The notes: a model not told the origin generated them from the letters alone. Shown: positions 18,255 through 27,426, counted from the stretch's first letter. The stretch: DNA of 54,983 bases from an uncultured Geobacteraceae bacterium (GCA_903852495.1 CAINRC010000055.1:1-54983); one strand, 5' to 3'. Numbers and translations: made by a program.

Positions 18255-19139
18255 TTAAAAGCGGTATTCTGCGAGCATCCCGAAACCCTGCTGACTGACG
18301 GTGGGGAGAACTTTCAGTGCACTGCTGCCGGCTGCTGCGTGATATCTGACTACCGCTTTGCCGACAAAATAGCCGATCGCCCCGCCTAAAAAGGCATCAG
18401 ATGCCCAGTGCTGGTTGTCGTAGACCCGGGCCAGTCCGGTCAGGGTGGCTAGTCCGTAGGCAATGGGGGCGACATAGGAATTATCGCCATACTCTTCGGC
18501 AAGAACGGCTGCAACTGAAAACGCAGCGGTGGTGTGACCGGAGGGGAAGGAGGTGTCCCCTGTCTTAAAGCCAGGGCCATCCCATGTTGACGCCGATTCT
18601 CCGGAATAGGGGCGGTGGCGGTGATCCGCCAGTTTGACTGTCCAGGTGAAGGCGCCGCTCAGAGCAAGACTTTCCACGGCAAGCAGGGAGGCCCGGCGCG
18701 CTTTGCCATCTTCATACACGTGACCGTACAGGTAGAGCAGGCCGAGTGGCGGCAGGGTATAGAGCGGGTTGCCAAAGGCGTTGCCGATGGTGGCGCCGGC
18801 ATCTCCCAGGGAACCCTGGTTTCTTTGGGTGAGGTTTCTGGCCTCTCTGTCGACCAAGAACAGTCCTGCTGTGGTACCGACGACCAGGCCGGCTTTCAGC
18901 CAGTCGCTTTTATCCCAACTGGCCGGTGACAGGACGATTTTTCCTGCGTCACTCAAGTATCCCTTGACGTATTCGACATTAATCCTGTTCGGCTGTGAGG
19001 CGCCGGTCCCGACGGTAGGAGTATCAGCCGTTTTCGCTCCTCCCTCCACTGCAACGGAATTACCGGCAAGAAGAAGTACAACGGTTGTTGCGGCAATACT
19101 GCGGGAGAGAAGGTTTCTGCAGGTGGTGAGTAAAGTCAT
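18255..19139 (-). CDS. PAP2-family phosphatase, exported
   Basis: The protein has 294 residues from the ATG with a GGAGG ribosome site. A signal peptide (to about NSVAVEGG) and hydrophobic segments are followed by the three PAP2 motifs: KLADHRHRP (KX6RP), SFPSGHTTAAF (PSGH) and RVYDNQHWASDAFLGG (RX5HXXXD). These acid phosphatases act on lipid or nucleotide phosphates in the membrane or periplasm, for example undecaprenyl pyrophosphate or phosphatidic acid. The substrate cannot be told. It lies downstream of the CopA gene on the same strand, separated by an inverted repeat, and is probably expressed independently. Confidence 0.88.
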   Translation of the reverse strand: MTLLTTCRNLLSRSIAATTVVLLLAGNSVAVEGGAKTADTPTVGTGASQPNRINVEYVKGYLSDAGKIVLSPASWDKSDWLKAGLVVGTTAGLFLVDREARNLTQRNQGSLGDAGATIGNAFGNPLYTLPPLGLLYLYGHVYEDGKARRASLLAVESLALSGAFTWTVKLADHRHRPYSGESASTWDGPGFKTGDTSFPSGHTTAAFSVAAVLAEEYGDNSYVAPIAYGLATLTGLARVYDNQHWASDAFLGGAIGYFVGKAVVRYHAAAGSSALKVLPTVSQQGFGMLAEYRF

Positions 19140-19176
19140 GTATCCTCCGGGATAATGTAATCTAGTCGTTAAACAC

Positions 19177-19245
19177 TGAGACACCGAGACACAGAGGAAA
19201 TTTTTGTTGGATCTCAAATAGTATTCTCTGTGTCTCGGTGTCTCA
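19177..19245. repeat. 20-bp perfect inverted repeat between copA and the PAP2 gene
   Basis: TGAGACACCGAGACACAGAG (19177-19196) and its exact reverse complement (19226-19245) flank a 29-bp AT-rich loop. The arms are themselves built of a short GAGACACC/GAGACACA direct repeat. There is no U-run, so it looks like a REP-type or mRNA-stabilising element more than a terminator. Confidence 0.75.
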
Positions 19246-19261
19246 AATGCCGGTTTCAGGT

Positions 19262-21688
19262 TTACAGTGTTTTTTCGATCCGTTTCAGCAGAAGAGAGTT
19301 CAGCACGACCGATACGGACGAAAAGGCCATTGCCAGACCGGCGTACTCCGGTTTGAGATATATGCCGTGGCCGTACAACAGGCCAGCCGCAACCGGGATG
19401 CCGAGAATATTGTAAAAGAGGGCCCAGAAAAGGTTCTGTTTTATTTTTGCCAGGGTGCCCCGGCCGATGACAATCGCCCGTACGGCATCCATCAGGTCGC
19501 TGCGTATCAGGACAATGTCACCGGTCTCCTTGGCAACGTCGGTCCCCCCGCCAATGGCAATGCCGATATCTGCCCGGGCAAGGGCGGGGGCGTCGTTGAT
19601 GCCGTCACCCACCATGCCGACGATCATGCCGCGCTCCTGGTACTCTCTCACAATCTCCTGCTTGCGCCCCGGCGTTACTTCCGCTTCAAACGAGTCTACT
19701 CCGGACTGCCGCGCCACAATGGCGGCAACATCCGTATGGTCACCGGTAATCATGCAGGTTGTTATGCCCATGCGGCGCAGTGCGGCAACAGCCCCTGCCG
19801 ATTCCGGCTTGAGGGTGTCGGCAAACGCGGCGATACCGACCAGAGAGTTCCCGGCTGCGACGTGGACCAGTGATTTGCCCGCCGCCGTCAATTCGGCGCT
19901 CTTTTTAGCCAGCGGAGACAGAGAGATCCCCAGTTCTTCCATCAACCGCTCATTGCCGACGGCCAACGGGAACCCTTCATAGTGGCAGACAATCCCCAGA
20001 CCGCCCCGCTCAACGAAACCGTCCGCTTCCCCCGGTTCAACCCCCGCTTCCCGTGCTGCCGCCACCGCAGCCTGAGCCAGGGGATGGGTGGAATATGCTT
20101 CAGCGGTGGCCAGACATTCCAGCAGCCTGACCGGGTCAACGTTACGGGAAACCGGCACAAGATCGGTCATCTCCGGTGTCCCCCTGGTGAGGGTACCGGT
20201 TTTATCCAGGAGGAGGATGTGCAGGCGGGAGATCGTCTCCAGAGCCGAACCCTTCTTCACCAGTATGCCGCGTCCGAGGGCAATGCCGCTTCCGACCATG
20301 ATGGCGGTGGGGGTGGCCAACCCCATGGCACAGGGGCAGGCGATAACGAGTACGGCGATGGCAAAGCGGAATGCGGTCAGGAAGTCGCTGGCAAGGAATG
20401 CATACCACACGATAAATGTTAGCGCCGAAAACAGCAAGACGGCCGGTACGAACCAGGCGGAGACGGTGTCGGCAAACTTCTGGATCGGCGCCTTGTCCCC
20501 CTGAGCCTCCCGCACCATTTTGATGATCTGTGCCAGCAGGGTCGCCTCGCCGATGCGGGTCGCCCGGATCCGCATAACGCCATTGGTGCTGACCGTTGCT
20601 CCGGAAACAAGATCCCCCGGTTTCTTCAGCACCGGCAGCGATTCACCGGTAACCATACTTTCGTTAACGGCACCGCCCCCTTCGAGCACTTCGCCATCGA
20701 CCGGAATAATGTCGCCCGCCCGCACCAGAACAACGTCGCCAACCCGGATAATGGAGGCGGGCACCTCCTTTTCACCGTCATCCGTAATCAGGCGTGCCTT
20801 GTCGGCCTGCAGGTGGAGCAACTTTTTGAGCGCTTCACCCGCTTTGCCCCGGGCACGGGCTTCAAGGTATTTTCCCAGGCGGATAAAGGCGATCAGCATC
20901 GCCGAGGTTTCGAAGAATACTTCCCGATGCGGCCCGAGCAGGCCAAGGTAAGCGGCCAGCGAGTAAAAATACGCGGCGGAAGTGCCCAGCGCCACCAGCA
21001 CATCCATGTTGCTGCTGCGGTTCTTGAGCGCGCTCCAGGCCCCCCGGTAGAAGGTCAGGCCGGCGGAAAACTGCACCGCCGTTGCCAGAATCAGGCTGAG
21101 CTGCATGGCGGCATGATTGGAATGTCGCCCCATCGTCAGCATGATCGGCAGTGAGGCGAGCAGCGAGAAGATGAACCAGTTGCGTTGGGAAAGCAGGCTG
21201 TCGTCCTGGGCCGTTTCAGCTCCGTGCAACTCCAAAGGGGTGTAGCCGGCGCTATGAACGATGCTGAAAATATCGGCGCTGCCCAGGTGTGACGGGTCAA
21301 AGCGGACAAAGCCGGTTTCTGCGGCGAGGTTGACGATGGCGGTACTTATGGAGGGATGTTCGAGGAGCTTTTTTTCCAGGGTGTTGACACAGGAAGCACA
21401 GTGCAGTCCCTGTACGCCAAAGGTGAGTTCTCCGTCAGGCTCTGGAAGCACCACGCCGTAGCCGAGGTTTTCTACACAGGCTATGAGTTGTTCTCTGGAA
21501 TTGATGGCGGGATCGTAGCTTACGGTGAGTTCTGCCATGGCAAAATTGACCACGGCACTCTGTACCCCTTCCCGGCGGGCCAGCTCTTTTTCAATCCGGG
21601 CGGCGCAGTTTGCGCAGGACATCCCGACTATGGCGAAGGTTTCTACGCTCAAGAATTCCGGCCTTTTATTTAAAATCGCCCCGCACAA
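19262..21688 (-). CDS. copA: Copper-type P1B heavy-metal translocating ATPase
   Basis: The 808-residue reading has two N-terminal heavy-metal domains (GMSCANC with C25/C28, and GLHCASC with C97/C100), TGES at 347-350, the membrane metal motif CPC at 451-453, the phosphorylated D495 in DKTGT, an HP motif and GDGINDAPAL. The CPC and two CxxC domains indicate Cu(I) export. The start is uncertain: TTG at 21688 overlaps the upstream permease gene, while TTG at 21652 follows AAAAGG; no ATG fits. It is encoded immediately downstream of the AI-2E family permease and overlaps it by 23 bp with the longer reading. No copper chaperone or CueR-type regulator is nearby. Confidence 0.9.
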   Translation of the reverse strand: MCGAILNKRPEFLSVETFAIVGMSCANCAARIEKELARREGVQSAVVNFAMAELTVSYDPAINSREQLIACVENLGYGVVLPEPDGELTFGVQGLHCASCVNTLEKKLLEHPSISTAIVNLAAETGFVRFDPSHLGSADIFSIVHSAGYTPLELHGAETAQDDSLLSQRNWFIFSLLASLPIMLTMGRHSNHAAMQLSLILATAVQFSAGLTFYRGAWSALKNRSSNMDVLVALGTSAAYFYSLAAYLGLLGPHREVFFETSAMLIAFIRLGKYLEARARGKAGEALKKLLHLQADKARLITDDGEKEVPASIIRVGDVVLVRAGDIIPVDGEVLEGGGAVNESMVTGESLPVLKKPGDLVSGATVSTNGVMRIRATRIGEATLLAQIIKMVREAQGDKAPIQKFADTVSAWFVPAVLLFSALTFIVWYAFLASDFLTAFRFAIAVLVIACPCAMGLATPTAIMVGSGIALGRGILVKKGSALETISRLHILLLDKTGTLTRGTPEMTDLVPVSRNVDPVRLLECLATAEAYSTHPLAQAAVAAAREAGVEPGEADGFVERGGLGIVCHYEGFPLAVGNERLMEELGISLSPLAKKSAELTAAGKSLVHVAAGNSLVGIAAFADTLKPESAGAVAALRRMGITTCMITGDHTDVAAIVARQSGVDSFEAEVTPGRKQEIVREYQERGMIVGMVGDGINDAPALARADIGIAIGGGTDVAKETGDIVLIRSDLMDAVRAIVIGRGTLAKIKQNLFWALFYNILGIPVAAGLLYGHGIYLKPEYAGLAMAFSSVSVVLNSLLLKRIEKTL

Positions 21689-22721
21689 AATGTCCCCAGG
21701 TGATTTTTATGGCCGAGGCGATGGGCAGCGCCAGCAGAATACCCCAGAACCCGAGGGTCTCACCAAGCGCCATCACCATGATGATGGTCACCAGCGGATT
21801 CAGGTTCATGGACTCCTTGAATACCAGCGGCTTGATGACATACCCTTCGAAGAAATAGATCAGGGCGAAGGCAAGCGTTGTCTGCCCCAGCATGGCAGCG
21901 GACTGGAATTTGAACCAGGCGAAGAAAAGTGCCGGCAGTGTGGCAATGATGACGCCGATGAACGGCAGGATCGAGGCCGCACCGGCAAAAATACCGCAGA
22001 AGACAGGATGGGGGATGCCGAGGGCAAAAAGGGCGATGGTGGCGAGCAGTGCAACAATGATGGAAACCATGACCTGACCGCGCAGGTAGCCGCCGATGCT
22101 GATGTTCACTTCATGGGCGATGTCCAGAATCTGGCCGCGCCGGCCGTCCGGGAGCCAGGAGACGATGGTTTCGATGACGATCTGTTTGTAGTACAGCATG
22201 AAGAAAACCAGAATCGGCGAAAGTACAATGTTGAAAAGGTTGAAAAATATCCTGGTCCCGAAATTATATGCCCAGAATCCGGCCTTCTCGGCAGCGGTGT
22301 CGATATTGGCGGATGCTTTGTCGATCAGCCACTGGATTTCATCGGAACCGTAGCGGTCCGGCAGACGGGTTTTCCATTCCAGAGCGATCTGCTTGAGTTT
22401 CTGGATATAGGCGGGAAGGTCGAGAACAAAGGAGTTCCAGCTGATGGTAAGGGCCGGGACAATGAACGTTAGGAAAAAGACGGTCAGAATGGTCAGTACT
22501 ACGTACAGTAGCCCCAGAGCGTAGAGCCGTTTCATGCCGCGCCGCTCTGCGCTTACCAGGAGCGGGTCCAGCAGGTAGGCGATAACCCAGGAAAGCAGGA
22601 AGCAGGAAATGGTGTGCTGCAGCGCGTATCCGGCACCGGCCAGCAGGCAGAAAAGCAGGATTGTGGCAATGAACCTGCCATAATCGTTGCGTGGTGTATG
22701 GGCGTGGTGAATGTGCTCCAT
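21666..22721 (-). CDS. AI-2E family (PerM-like) membrane transporter
   Basis: The 351-residue protein has about eight hydrophobic segments and the layout of the AI-2E/UPF0118 family: N-terminal pairs (FIATILLFCLLAGAGYAL, LLSWVIAYLLDPL), a long amphipathic central region, and conserved C-terminal GIPHPVFCGIFAGAASILPF, IGVIIATLPAL and ALGETLGFWGILLALPIAS. Members export small molecules or act in ion/proton antiport; the quorum signal in the name does not apply to most. A histidine-rich N-terminus (HIHHAHTPR) is unusual but may be incidental. It is 8 bp downstream of the UPF0158 gene and overlaps the copA start, so the three are likely cotranscribed. Confidence 0.88.
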   Translation of the reverse strand: MEHIHHAHTPRNDYGRFIATILLFCLLAGAGYALQHTISCFLLSWVIAYLLDPLLVSAERRGMKRLYALGLLYVVLTILTVFFLTFIVPALTISWNSFVLDLPAYIQKLKQIALEWKTRLPDRYGSDEIQWLIDKASANIDTAAEKAGFWAYNFGTRIFFNLFNIVLSPILVFFMLYYKQIVIETIVSWLPDGRRGQILDIAHEVNISIGGYLRGQVMVSIIVALLATIALFALGIPHPVFCGIFAGAASILPFIGVIIATLPALFFAWFKFQSAAMLGQTTLAFALIYFFEGYVIKPLVFKESMNLNPLVTIIMVMALGETLGFWGILLALPIASAIKITWGHFVRGDFK

Positions 22722-22729
22722 GATTGCTC

Positions 22730-23185
22730 CTAGATATGCTTGGTACCATGCAGGACCGCGTCGGCCGTGATCAGGTTGTTTTCTTCCATCCAGTTTTTAA
22801 GGCGTCTGGAAAGAAACTGGTCTTTCAACAGGGCAAAGCGCTCTTCTTCATGCGGGTAGAACGCGAGGATGTCCTCGACTTTTCCGAACGGCCGTTTGCC
22901 GGTCAGTAAACTCTGTAGAAGGTTTCTCAATTCTGAATCAGTTATTTCAGCAACAAATTCAGCAACTATCTGCCGTTCGCTGCGGTAATCAAACGGGGGA
23001 ATTTCCAGAAAGCGTTCGCCGTTGCTGTTGAGCTGCTGCCGGACTTCACTGTTTTCGGAAGTGGAGGGGACGGAAAATATTTCACCGGTTAACCGGTCAA
23101 GGTAGTAGGCGGTATCGAGCTGCCCGCTGGTAAAAGCGCCGATGAGGTCTTCCCATAATATTTCGACACTGTGAATCGTTGCCAT
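22730..23185 (-). CDS. UPF0158 family protein
   Basis: The 151-residue protein starts at the ATG preceded by AAGGAGAAACCG. It has the UPF0158 pattern: an N-terminal DLIGAFTSG, the YYLDRLTGEIFSVP strand pair, RFLEIPPFDYRSERQIVAEFV and a C-terminal FALLKDQFLSRRLKNWMEEN. The family has no settled function and its members are soluble. The gene is the first of a probable three-gene transcript with the AI-2E permease and CopA. Thirteen bp upstream of its start begins a 125-bp element with long terminal inverted repeats, which would form part of its 5' leader. Confidence 0.8.
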   Translation of the reverse strand: MATIHSVEILWEDLIGAFTSGQLDTAYYLDRLTGEIFSVPSTSENSEVRQQLNSNGERFLEIPPFDYRSERQIVAEFVAEITDSELRNLLQSLLTGKRPFGKVEDILAFYPHEEERFALLKDQFLSRRLKNWMEENNLITADAVLHGTKHI

Positions 23186-23197
23186 CGGTTTCTCCTT

Positions 23198-23322
23198 ATT
23201 CCAATTCCATTTCAAAGCCCTCTCTTCGTTGGCTCGTCATCGGCTCCTCAACGAACTATCTGTACGCCTGCGTTGCCGATTTCCTCGCCGCCTTGAGATC
23301 ATCATTGAACTGGAATTGGAAT
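23198..23322. repeat. 125-bp non-coding element with 18-bp terminal inverted repeats
   Basis: ATTCCAATTCCATTTCAA (23198-23215) and TTGAACTGGAATTGGAAT (23305-23322) are inverted copies with one mismatch. The 89-bp interior contains further short pairs (CGTTG...CAACG). It sits between the divergent UPF0158 and lpxH genes and looks like a MITE or REP element. Confidence 0.65.
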
Positions 23323-23372
23323 TACGTTCTTCTTGTTGACTTTTTACCGTTGATCGAAGCACAATCCGGGCC

Positions 23373-24110
23373 ATGCGAACCATTTTTTTAGCCGATGCCC
23401 ATCTGGTATCACCGGAAGACACCAATTATCAGTTGCTGCTTCGTTTCCTGCACACGCTCGAGGGGGAGCTGGACACCCTCTATATTATGGGCGATCTGTT
23501 CGACTTCTGGCTGGGGTTCCCGTCACATCCGTTTACGCAATACGACGCGGTGCTTGATGCATTGGAACGTCTTGTAGCACGTGGTTGCAAACTTGTCTAT
23601 TTTGAGGGCAATCACGACTTCCATCTGGGTACGATCTTTTCCAAGCGCCTGAAAGCCGAAATCCATGATCGGCCGGTCATTGAATCTGTCCAGGGAAAGC
23701 GGTTGTACCTCTGTCATGGTGACCAGATCAACAGGGAGGACCGGGGCTACCGCTTGTTGCGGTATCTGCTGCGTACTCCATTGGTGGCCACCAGCATCAT
23801 GCATTTCCCCCCGTCATGGGCGGAAGCGATAAAAAAACGACTGCAGAAGCAGAGTCAGTCCGGGTACGATATGAAATCCGCCCGTTGGGATTATCGGCGG
23901 ATTCTGCTTGATTATTCACGCTTCCTCCAGGAGCAGGGATGCGAAGGACTGGTCACCGGCCATTTTCATCTCGCCCTCCGCGAAGAACTTCCGGAAACCG
24001 GCTTCACTCTTCTGTCCCTCGGTGACTGGATGGAAAAATTCACCTATGGCGAAATGCTGGATGGCAACCTGCAACTCATGACCTACTCCGACGTGCCCCC
24101 TACTGTCTGA
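23373..24110 (+). CDS. lpxH: UDP-2,3-diacylglucosamine diphosphatase (LpxH-type)
   Basis: The 245-residue calcineurin-type phosphoesterase has all metal motifs: FLADAHL, GDLFDFWLGF, GNHDFHLG, CHGDQIN and GHFH. The FWxG after GDLFD and the helical insertion (about 120-165) fit LpxH, which removes UMP from UDP-2,3-diacylglucosamine in lipid A synthesis on the inner face of the cytoplasmic membrane. The start is the ATG at MRTIFLADAHL; the upstream ribosome site is poor. Its 3' end overlaps that of the convergent PBP gene by 11 bp. The related LpxI or LpxG families are less similar. Assignment to LpxH rather than another phosphoesterase is good but not certain. Confidence 0.8.
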   Translation: MRTIFLADAHLVSPEDTNYQLLLRFLHTLEGELDTLYIMGDLFDFWLGFPSHPFTQYDAVLDALERLVARGCKLVYFEGNHDFHLGTIFSKRLKAEIHDRPVIESVQGKRLYLCHGDQINREDRGYRLLRYLLRTPLVATSIMHFPPSWAEAIKKRLQKQSQSGYDMKSARWDYRRILLDYSRFLQEQGCEGLVTGHFHLALREELPETGFTLLSLGDWMEKFTYGEMLDGNLQLMTYSDVPPTV

Positions 24111-25488
24111 AAAATTCCGCCAGTGCCTGCTCCCCGACCTGGGAAGCCTTGACCTTCCATTTATCAGGATTGATAACCAGTGCCACCAGAGCGATACGGG
24201 GATTCTGTATCGGTGCGAAGGCGGCAAACCAGGAGTAATGTCCTTTAGGGTCCGTGCCGTTGATAGACCCTGTTTTGGCTGCTATTTTCACATCCAGTAA
24301 AAGACGGCCCCGGCGGTCATGGAACGCTTTGCGGGAGGTGCCGGTCAGGACGGTGCTGGAAAGCATTTTCGTCAGTGATGCCGATGTCTCCGGCGTGACC
24401 AGCTGACGCAGTTCACGGGGGGTAAAGGTTTCCTTTTCAACCCCCCGGGAGTCGATGATGCTGCTGGTCAAGCCGGGCACCATCATTTTTCCGCCATTGG
24501 CTATTGCCGACATAATCACCGCCGCATGCAGCGGTGAAATTTTTACGTCATGATCAAGCCCCGCTCCCATCAGTCTCAAACCATGATTGCTGACCGGCTC
24601 TCCCGCCTGGCTCTGCTTGGCAGGTATCCCCGGAAAGAGTTCCTGGTTAAACCCGAAGCGGGAAACCGATGCCATTACGGACGTTTTCCCGGCAATATCG
24701 CTGGCCACTCGACCGTACACCGGATTGATGGATTTGCCCATGGCGTGTGTGGCATCCATGCGATTGTTTTTCCCCCGGGGACTTAGATCCCAGTAGCGCG
24801 GGTTTTCGGAGTAGGAACCGCCACGGAACTCGATTACCGACTCCGGCGTAATTTTATGGCTTTCCAGTGCTGCGGAAGCGGTGATGATTTTAAACAGCGA
24901 GGCCATTGGATACAGGCCGTACACGGAACGTTCGGCCCAGGCCGGGTCAATGGCTGAATAGGAGGTCATGCCGAGGATACGACCCGAAGACGGTTCTATG
25001 GCAACAAACACTCCGTACGGCACCTTGTTTTTTGCCAGAAAGTCATAGACCTTGCGCTGCAGGTCCCCCTGAATAGTATAAACGTGCTGCATCCCTTCAG
25101 GCGTTCGGGCAGTAACGCGGGAACCGTCAAACTCCGCTTTTCCGAGCAGATCTCTGGCAGCTTCGAAGCGACTGACCTGAACAGGTGGTTTGGTCGCTTC
25201 AGCCGGTTTCGGCGGAGCCGGAGAAAATGATGCAATCCAGGTCCGGACACGCGCTCCGGTTGGTGCCGCCTGACGCAGTGCCAAAAAACAGAGAGGTACA
25301 AGAACAAGAATAACGGCAATGCACAGCAGCGCCAGCTTCAGTCGCTGCAGTTGTTTACCCGTGGGAGGGCGTAACCTGGACCGAACCGGCTCGTCGTTCT
25401 CACTGAGTCGCCTGTTTTTGGGGCTGCCTTTGAAAAAAGTAGATCCTGAAACCGGTTTTTTTTGTGACAAATATCTGAAGTCCTGCAT
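24100..25488 (-). CDS. Penicillin-binding transpeptidase (class B-like)
   Basis: The 462-residue protein has a basic cytoplasmic tail, one membrane segment (about 51-71), a Pro/Ala-rich linker and a transpeptidase domain with the three penicillin-binding motifs: S197-LF-K200 with catalytic S197, S253-IN, and K405-TG. It lacks the large N-terminal non-catalytic domain of FtsI/PBP2, so it is a short class B-type enzyme that would cross-link peptidoglycan in the periplasm. The VAIEPSSGRILGMTSYSA segment is typical of this fold. It stands alone, with its 3' end overlapping lpxH. Such trimmed PBPs are seen in several deltaproteobacteria. Confidence 0.88.
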   Translation of the reverse strand: MQDFRYLSQKKPVSGSTFFKGSPKNRRLSENDEPVRSRLRPPTGKQLQRLKLALLCIAVILVLVPLCFLALRQAAPTGARVRTWIASFSPAPPKPAEATKPPVQVSRFEAARDLLGKAEFDGSRVTARTPEGMQHVYTIQGDLQRKVYDFLAKNKVPYGVFVAIEPSSGRILGMTSYSAIDPAWAERSVYGLYPMASLFKIITASAALESHKITPESVIEFRGGSYSENPRYWDLSPRGKNNRMDATHAMGKSINPVYGRVASDIAGKTSVMASVSRFGFNQELFPGIPAKQSQAGEPVSNHGLRLMGAGLDHDVKISPLHAAVIMSAIANGGKMMVPGLTSSIIDSRGVEKETFTPRELRQLVTPETSASLTKMLSSTVLTGTSRKAFHDRRGRLLLDVKIAAKTGSINGTDPKGHYSWFAAFAPIQNPRIALVALVINPDKWKVKASQVGEQALAEFFRQ

Positions 25489-25577
25489 GATATCCCGGGT
25501 TACGTGAGTTTTTTGAACTATATCGTCAAGCGTTCGGCATTGTCAATCAGCCAGGTGGCGCCACTCATGGCTTTGCA

Positions 25578-26618
25578 TCACTTAGTACCGCCGAAAGAGT
25601 TGATCCGGTGAATGAAGGATACCAGCAGCCCATAGTGATGATGGTCGAATAACAGTGAAATGCGTGGCAGGTCTAATAGATCAGGTTCGTCGCTCTCCTC
25701 CGGATACGCTCCGCAGGAACAGATTGTGTCCCCATCCTTGATAAGTCCGGGAAACTCCCTGGCCAGCGTAAGAATCTGCTCATTTGACAGCGCTTTCTGC
25801 AGGCGTATCACCAGACGGTTTTCAATGAATCGGAGTGAATGGTACACGCGGTAGAAGGTATTTATTACATCCAGTGCTTCCTGCTCGTCTCTGGTGATGG
25901 TGAAGAGAGAAAAATCCTCCCCCGAGATAAAACCCTTCACCAGAAGGCTCTCTTTAATAAAATCAAAGAACTGCTCCCAGTACCCCTCCTGATCGTCCAT
26001 CAGAATCAATGGCTTAGGCGATGTTTTGCCGGTCTGCACCAGAGTGAATACTTCCATCGCTTCGTCCAGCGTGCCGAAGCCGCCGGGGAAAACCACAATC
26101 GCATCTGCCTCTTTGACAAAGGCCACCTTACGGTTAAAGAAGTATTTGTAGGTTACCAACCGGGGATTGCGGTACATGACCGGATTCGGTTTTTGCTCGA
26201 AGGGGAGCCGGATATTTACGGCAAAGGAATTTTCGCTGCCGGCCCCTTCATTCCCGGCCTGCATGATGCCAGGTCCCCCTCCCGTAATGACCATGTAGTT
26301 GTTTTCAGCAAGACTGTGGCTGAACCGAACGCACTTCTGGTACATTTCATCTGATTCGGGAGTGCGGGCCGACCCGAATATTGTGACTTTCTTGCGGTTC
26401 CGATAGGGGCCGAAAACCTTTGCCGTATAGCGCATTTCCAGCAGTGTACGGTTGATCAGTTTCAGGTCGGCCAGATAATCGACCTCCTGACCGATTTTGA
26501 GCGTAGACAGCAGCATCTCCCTGATCACGGCAGGATGATGGATGCCGCCTGATTCCTCAATCAACTGGTCAATAATCCGGTCAATTGATTCATTATTTTT
26601 AGAAAAGCTTAGCTCCAT
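25578..26618 (-). CDS. LOG-family (TIGR00730) nucleotide phosphoribohydrolase-like protein
   Basis: The protein has 346 residues from the ATG at MELSFSKNN; the ribosome site is weak. It contains the two LOG signatures: GGGPGIMQAGNEGAG and PGGFGTLDEAMEVF. LOG proteins release a base from a nucleoside 5'-monophosphate and were long mis-called lysine decarboxylases. It is about 100 residues longer than the minimal family members, with an N-terminal helical extension (IDQLIEESGGIHHPAVIRE) and a C-terminal region ending HRINSFGGTK; this long version is shared by other bacteria. The substrate is unproven. It is transcribed away from mglB and is probably monocistronic. Confidence 0.85.
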   Translation of the reverse strand: MELSFSKNNESIDRIIDQLIEESGGIHHPAVIREMLLSTLKIGQEVDYLADLKLINRTLLEMRYTAKVFGPYRNRKKVTIFGSARTPESDEMYQKCVRFSHSLAENNYMVITGGGPGIMQAGNEGAGSENSFAVNIRLPFEQKPNPVMYRNPRLVTYKYFFNRKVAFVKEADAIVVFPGGFGTLDEAMEVFTLVQTGKTSPKPLILMDDQEGYWEQFFDFIKESLLVKGFISGEDFSLFTITRDEQEALDVINTFYRVYHSLRFIENRLVIRLQKALSNEQILTLAREFPGLIKDGDTICSCGAYPEESDEPDLLDLPRISLLFDHHHYGLLVSFIHRINSFGGTK

Positions 26619-26835
26619 GGATAAAGTTCTCTGGTGGTGTGTCGAAGTTGGAAAACTGGGGAGACACGGTATCACAGCCGGCTCTGTAAAGCAAATAGCT
26701 GATTGCTTCGCAGAGCGGTAGCAGGGGGACCGAATAAGCTTGAAAGCGGGCATCGGGTTTGCTATAAGGCACCATATCTATCGTGTTACTAACAAGTTGT
26801 GGAGACGCTGTTGCCGACAGGCAGAAAGACAGGGC

Positions 26836-27327
26836 ATGTCCAATCCAACGCTGGTCATGTATGAGCAGGAGTCCCGGGAAGTAAATGATGCTTTAGAACG
26901 TCTGCTGAAGGAAGCAAACGCCACGGTCATTTTTCTTGTTGATAAAAACGGGCAGCTCATATCAGGCGTGGGGGAAACCGAGCGTTTTGATACAACGTCG
27001 CTCGCCTCACTGACTGCAGGAAATATCGCTGCGACGGGCGGTCTTGCCAAACTGATTGGCGAAAAAGAGTTCTCCATTCTTTTTCACGAGGGGGAGAAGG
27101 ATAACCTCCATATTTCTATCGTCTGCGGCAGGGTTATTCTCGTTGTTCTCTTCGATAGCCGTTCATCGCTTGGCCTCGTGCGGTTGCGGGTTAAAAAATC
27201 ATCGGAGGAACTTTCCTGCATTTTTGAAAAACTGCTGAAAAAATCGGAAGAACGCATAAAGCGTGATTCGTCCGATTTTCCCTTTGCGGAAATTACTGAC
27301 GACGACATCGATAATCTTTTTAGCTGA
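26836..27327 (+). CDS. mglB: MglB-like Roadblock/LC7 protein (GTPase-activating partner)
   Basis: The 163-residue protein has a Roadblock/LC7 domain: VNDALERLLKEANATVIFLV, DKNGQLISGVGE, TSLASLTAGNIAATGGLAKL and the FSILFHEGEKDNLHISIVCG, VILVVLFD strands. It has an acidic C-terminal extension ending DDDIDNLFS. In Myxococcus MglB activates the GTPase of MglA at one cell pole. The start was placed at MSNPTLVMYEQ; the ribosome site is weak. It lies 99 bp upstream of mglA in the same direction, as in most bacteria with this module. Confidence 0.88.
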   Translation: MSNPTLVMYEQESREVNDALERLLKEANATVIFLVDKNGQLISGVGETERFDTTSLASLTAGNIAATGGLAKLIGEKEFSILFHEGEKDNLHISIVCGRVILVVLFDSRSSLGLVRLRVKKSSEELSCIFEKLLKKSEERIKRDSSDFPFAEITDDDIDNLFS

Positions 27328-27426
27328 AACCGGGTAATGATGCCGTGCAGGCGACTGCACACTGTTTTACCTCCGCTCCGGGCGGAATATCTCAATCCTG
27401 ACAACCATTGAATGGGAACGCCGACG

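Noticed and set aside
21525-22472. A 315-codon plus-strand frame opposite the AI-2E permease
   Set aside because: It is low-complexity, polar and antisense to a clear membrane protein.
27335-27375. GACTGCACAC-like similarity to 4670-4690
   Set aside because: The match is under 20 bases and no extended repeat is present.
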